Source of the DNA: Lachnospiraceae bacterium
GTDB taxonomy: Bacteria > Bacillota > Clostridia > Lachnospirales > Lachnospiraceae
DNA length: 64,000 bases
Direction: 5' to 3'
NCBI GenBank assembly: GCA_017620255.1
Contig: JAFZQU010000001.1
Span: 144,013-208,012, forward strand
Shown here piece by piece: positions 61,146 to 64,000 of this stretch. The notes beneath the pieces were generated by a model. The model did not search any database and was not told the DNA's origin. It worked only from the letters and a program-made list of their open reading frames with translations. The translations under genes and the position numbers were made by a program. How positions within the stretch are numbered: the stretch's first letter is position 1; every line of letters starts with the position of its first letter.

Positions 61146-62600
61146 ATGAAGAATAAAAAACTGGTGAAAAACTATATATATAATATGTTCTATCAGGTTC
61201 TTCTATTAATTGCACCAATAGTTACAACACCCTACATTTCACGAATTCTCGGTGTCACAAATATAGGAATTTTCCAATTCACAAAATCTGTTGTTGGATA
61301 TTTTATTCTTGTTTCAACGGTTGGGACAACCTTATATGGTCAAAGGGAGATAGCGTATTTTCAAGATGATCCGAAAAAACGGAGCGAGGTTTTCTGGGAA
61401 ATTGAAATCTTCAGGATTTTTACTACGTTTATTTGTAGTGCAATATATGTTTTGTTGTTCTGTAACAGTAATACATATTCTATCATATATAGGATTCTAT
61501 GTTTGGAGATCGTGGCCACTGCATTTGACATCTCATGGCTATTTATGGGGATGGAGGATTTCAGGCTAACGGTTATTAGAAATTCTCTGATTAAACTGAC
61601 TGGAATAATATGTGTATTTGTGTTTGTGAAAGATAAGAATGACCTTTGGGTGTATACGTTGTGTGTAACAGCACCCATTCTTTTGGGTAATCTGAGTCTT
61701 TGGTTTTCTGTAAAAAAATACTTGGTACATACGCATTTGTCTTTGCACATTATTATAAAAGGAATCAAGTCTAGGCTCAAACATATTTTTATTCTTTTTA
61801 TTCCCCAAATAGCGACGACCATATATCTGTTACTGGACAAGACAATGCTGGGAATAATAAGTTCAAGCATTGATCAAGTGGGGTTTTACTCTCAAGCCCA
61901 GAAGATTATACAGATGGTCTTAACTATTGTCCTTTCCATTGGAACAGTTATGCTTCCAACAATGTCTGCTTTATATGCCAAGGGTGACCGCGATGCTATT
62001 TTGAGAAATGTGAAGGCAGTGTTTCGGTTTGTTTTTTTTCTGGCCTTTGGATTGCTATTTGGCTTATGTGCAATCGCTCCAACGTTTGTTCCTCTTTTTT
62101 TTGGACAGGGATATACGCCGGTTATTATTCTCTTGATAATAATCAGTCCGGTTTTGGTTATCATATCAACAAGTAATGTTATCGGAAAACAGTATCTTTT
62201 ACCAACTATGCAACAAAAAGAATTCACAATATCTATATTATTTGGAGCGGGGGTGAATTTTGTGATGAACATTATTCTGATTCCGTTTTTTGATGCTATT
62301 GGCGCATCTATAGCTACAATCTTTGCGGAACTGATGGTTACAGTAATACAATGTTGGACTGTGAGAAAACAGCTTCCTTTGAAAGAATGCTTTAAACCCG
62401 CTATAAGATATGTTATTTGTGGGACGATTATGTTTTTGGCAATCAAAGGAGTTGAAAGGTTGTTTATAAACAATCAGATATGGGGACTAGTAGTTATGAT
62501 CATTACCGGGATAATTGTTTATGTTCTTGGATTGTTTTTATCAAATGATCCTATAATAAAGATTATCATGAGTCTTCTTACGCTGAAAGAATCAACATAA
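61146..62600 (+). CDS. polysaccharide repeat-unit flippase (Wzx-like)
   Basis: A 484-residue membrane protein of the MOP superfamily with about 14 helices. It opens NYIYNMFYQVLLLIAPIVTTPYISRILG, the standard Wzx start, and has IGIFQFTKSVVGYF, LDKTMLGIISS and GTVMLPTMSALYAKGD. It moves undecaprenyl-linked repeat units across the membrane for Wzy. It begins 18 bases after the polymerase gene. Confidence 0.9.
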   Translation: MKNKKLVKNYIYNMFYQVLLLIAPIVTTPYISRILGVTNIGIFQFTKSVVGYFILVSTVGTTLYGQREIAYFQDDPKKRSEVFWEIEIFRIFTTFICSAIYVLLFCNSNTYSIIYRILCLEIVATAFDISWLFMGMEDFRLTVIRNSLIKLTGIICVFVFVKDKNDLWVYTLCVTAPILLGNLSLWFSVKKYLVHTHLSLHIIIKGIKSRLKHIFILFIPQIATTIYLLLDKTMLGIISSSIDQVGFYSQAQKIIQMVLTIVLSIGTVMLPTMSALYAKGDRDAILRNVKAVFRFVFFLAFGLLFGLCAIAPTFVPLFFGQGYTPVIILLIIISPVLVIISTSNVIGKQYLLPTMQQKEFTISILFGAGVNFVMNIILIPFFDAIGASIATIFAELMVTVIQCWTVRKQLPLKECFKPAIRYVICGTIMFLAIKGVERLFINNQIWGLVVMIITGIIVYVLGLFLSNDPIIKIIMSLLTLKEST

Positions 62601-62666
62601 ATGGGTAGTAGTGTATATATCAAAATGTATCGTAGAGAAAATAATGCCAAATTAGGAGACAAATAA

Positions 62667-63758
62667 ATGAAAAGCATTAACATGAACCAAACAACTATCC
62701 TTATAACCGGAGCTGCTGGTTTTATAGGCGCCAACACAATAAAACAGATATTAAAGAGGTGTTCGAATTCAAATATCATAGGGATAGATAATATGAATAG
62801 TTATTACGATGTCTCTTTAAAAAAATACAGACTAATGCAGATAGAACAAGCGTTTGATGCCAATAAAGAGAGAAATAATAGTTGGGTTATAAAGAATGGT
62901 GCTGTTTCCGATGCTGAATTTATTAAGTCAATATTCGAAAAGTATGAGCCATCTGTTGTTGTCAATTTAGCAGCACAAGCAGGGGTACGATATTCAATTG
63001 ATCATCCGGACGTGTTTATGGAATCAAATGTAATGGGATTTTATCAGATCCTGGAAGCATGCAGGCATTCATATGACGACGGGAAGTCCGGTGTTCAACA
63101 TTTGATCTATGCATCTTCATCATCAGTATATGGTGATAGTCAGAAGGTGCCATATTCGACTGAAGATCGGATAAATCAACCTGTTTCGCTTTATGCAGCA
63201 ACAAAAATAACAAATGAATTGTTGGCATACAGTTACTCCAAGTTATACAATATACCCACTACCGGCTTGCGTTTTTTCACTGTTTACGGGCCCGCCGGAC
63301 GCCCCGACATGGCGTATTTTAGCTTCGCAGATAAACTGAAAAAAGGAGAAAAAATACAAATATATAATTACGGAAACTGTAAGCGTGACTTTACATATAT
63401 TGATGATATTGTTGAGGGCATTTGCAGGGTGTTACAACATGCACCGGAAAGAATACAAGGAGAGGACGGGCTGCCTGTTGCGCCACATAAATTGTACAAT
63501 ATAGGTAATGGACACCCGGTTAGTCTTTTAGATTTTGTTGAAATTCTTCAGCAGGAATTGGTTCGAGCAGGTGTGCTCCCCGATGACTATGATTTTGAAG
63601 CACATAAGGAACTGCTCCCGATGCAACCCGGTGATGTCGTGATCACATATGCAGATACGAAACCATTAGAAACAGACTTTGATTTTAGGCCTAAGACGTC
63701 CCTACAAGAGGGATTGAGGAAATTTGCAGAGTGGTACGCGGAGTATTGCACATCCTAA
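62667..63758 (+). CDS. NAD-dependent sugar-nucleotide epimerase (UDP-glucuronate 4-epimerase-like)
   Basis: A 363-residue extended short-chain dehydrogenase. The Rossmann motif is TGAAGFIGANT, followed by NLAAQAGVRYSIDHP, YASSSSVYGDSQKVP, the catalytic YAATK, and FFTVYGPAGRPDMAYF, the last typical of the CapI/UDP-glucuronate 4-epimerase branch. It would supply an activated sugar for the repeat unit. TTAGGAGACA precedes the ATG. It is the last complete gene of the window. Confidence 0.88.
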   Translation: MKSINMNQTTILITGAAGFIGANTIKQILKRCSNSNIIGIDNMNSYYDVSLKKYRLMQIEQAFDANKERNNSWVIKNGAVSDAEFIKSIFEKYEPSVVVNLAAQAGVRYSIDHPDVFMESNVMGFYQILEACRHSYDDGKSGVQHLIYASSSSVYGDSQKVPYSTEDRINQPVSLYAATKITNELLAYSYSKLYNIPTTGLRFFTVYGPAGRPDMAYFSFADKLKKGEKIQIYNYGNCKRDFTYIDDIVEGICRVLQHAPERIQGEDGLPVAPHKLYNIGNGHPVSLLDFVEILQQELVRAGVLPDDYDFEAHKELLPMQPGDVVITYADTKPLETDFDFRPKTSLQEGLRKFAEWYAEYCTS

Positions 63759-64000
63759 CATTGACACGCAGTGTAAAACGTGATAGCATTTGTATTACAA
63801 ATTTTTGGATACATATCTGAACTCATATCCGGCGTTTCATTTCGCCTACTTGTTCCAATGTAAGCGCTAAATATTTCGGCGGATAGAATCCGCATCATAA
63901 TAAGTTCATAATGGATCTGACACATAAACCCCATTTTGGTGTGACATTCTGTACCAATGCACTACGTTTTGGTGTCACACGGAAAGGATTGTCCATGTCA
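63759..64000. other. non-coding end of window with repeated motif
   Basis: 242 bases without a gene. Two copies of TTTTGGTGTsACA (63934-63946 and 63967-63979) lie close to the window edge, and TGACAC (63918-63923) is the inverse of GTGTCA in the second copy. Short clustered repeats of this kind occur at the ends of IS21-type elements, but no transposase reading frame is inside the window. Confidence 0.35.

Overview
The window looks like chromosome from a Gram-positive anaerobe of the Clostridia, most probably Lachnospiraceae. The reasons are strong AGGAGG-type ribosome sites, perfect or near-perfect sigma-A promoters, and a characteristic gene set: an indolepyruvate oxidoreductase/PaaK/ACT operon, an MBOAT/DHHW/SGNH/DUF4358 acylation locus, a DUF5717/DUF5716-like pair, and a CpsB/Wzz/CpsD exopolysaccharide operon. 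I see no rRNA, tRNA, CRISPR array or complete insertion sequence.

Layout. 0-7 kb: holA, a small coiled-coil protein, a short flagellin-like protein, an sce7726-type putative nuclease, a zinc-ribbon/DUF4234 and DUF2752 membrane pair, a CPA2 antiporter with an MgtC-like protein, and mutY. 7.3-12.9 kb: glyA, then a four-gene surface O-acylation locus. 12.9-13.5 kb: no protein gene, but a well-delimited candidate structured RNA. It has a consensus promoter carrying a palindrome over its -35, two equivalent hairpins with the same loop, and a strong terminator. 13.5-23.4 kb: an ABC exporter, aquaporin, amidase, S1-domain protein, HAD phosphatase, beta-CASP nuclease, thyA-folA and a membrane diguanylate cyclase. 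23.6-33.6 kb: ilvE, then iorA, a complete sensory phosphorelay (REC-only protein, membrane-anchored BMP-like binding protein, hybrid kinase with Hpt), then iorB, paaK and an ACT protein.

33.7-38.7 kb: a very large secreted repeat protein now split by a one-base frameshift. 38.8-45.8 kb: a four-gene cassette of unknown function (large helical-repeat protein, degenerate Hsp70/actin-like ATPase, TPR protein, membrane coiled-coil protein). This is the best candidate for an undescribed protein system in the window. A PilZ protein and a LysR regulator follow on the minus strand.

47.2-63.8 kb: an exopolysaccharide locus. Its GC-rich front half holds CpsB phosphatase, Wzz, CpsD tyrosine kinase, a GH3-like pseudoenzyme, an LCP ligase, a small secreted protein and the priming glycosyltransferase. 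Its back half, from about 54 kb, is clearly AT-rich and holds glycosyltransferases, an FkbM methyltransferase, Wzy, Wzx and a sugar-nucleotide epimerase. An orphan, chimeric VapB/HicB-like antitoxin sits on the minus strand exactly at the seam. The front half supplies priming, export control and attachment; the AT-rich half would set the repeat-unit structure and looks exchangeable between strains.

All assignments come from reading motifs and translations by eye. No database search or folding program was run.
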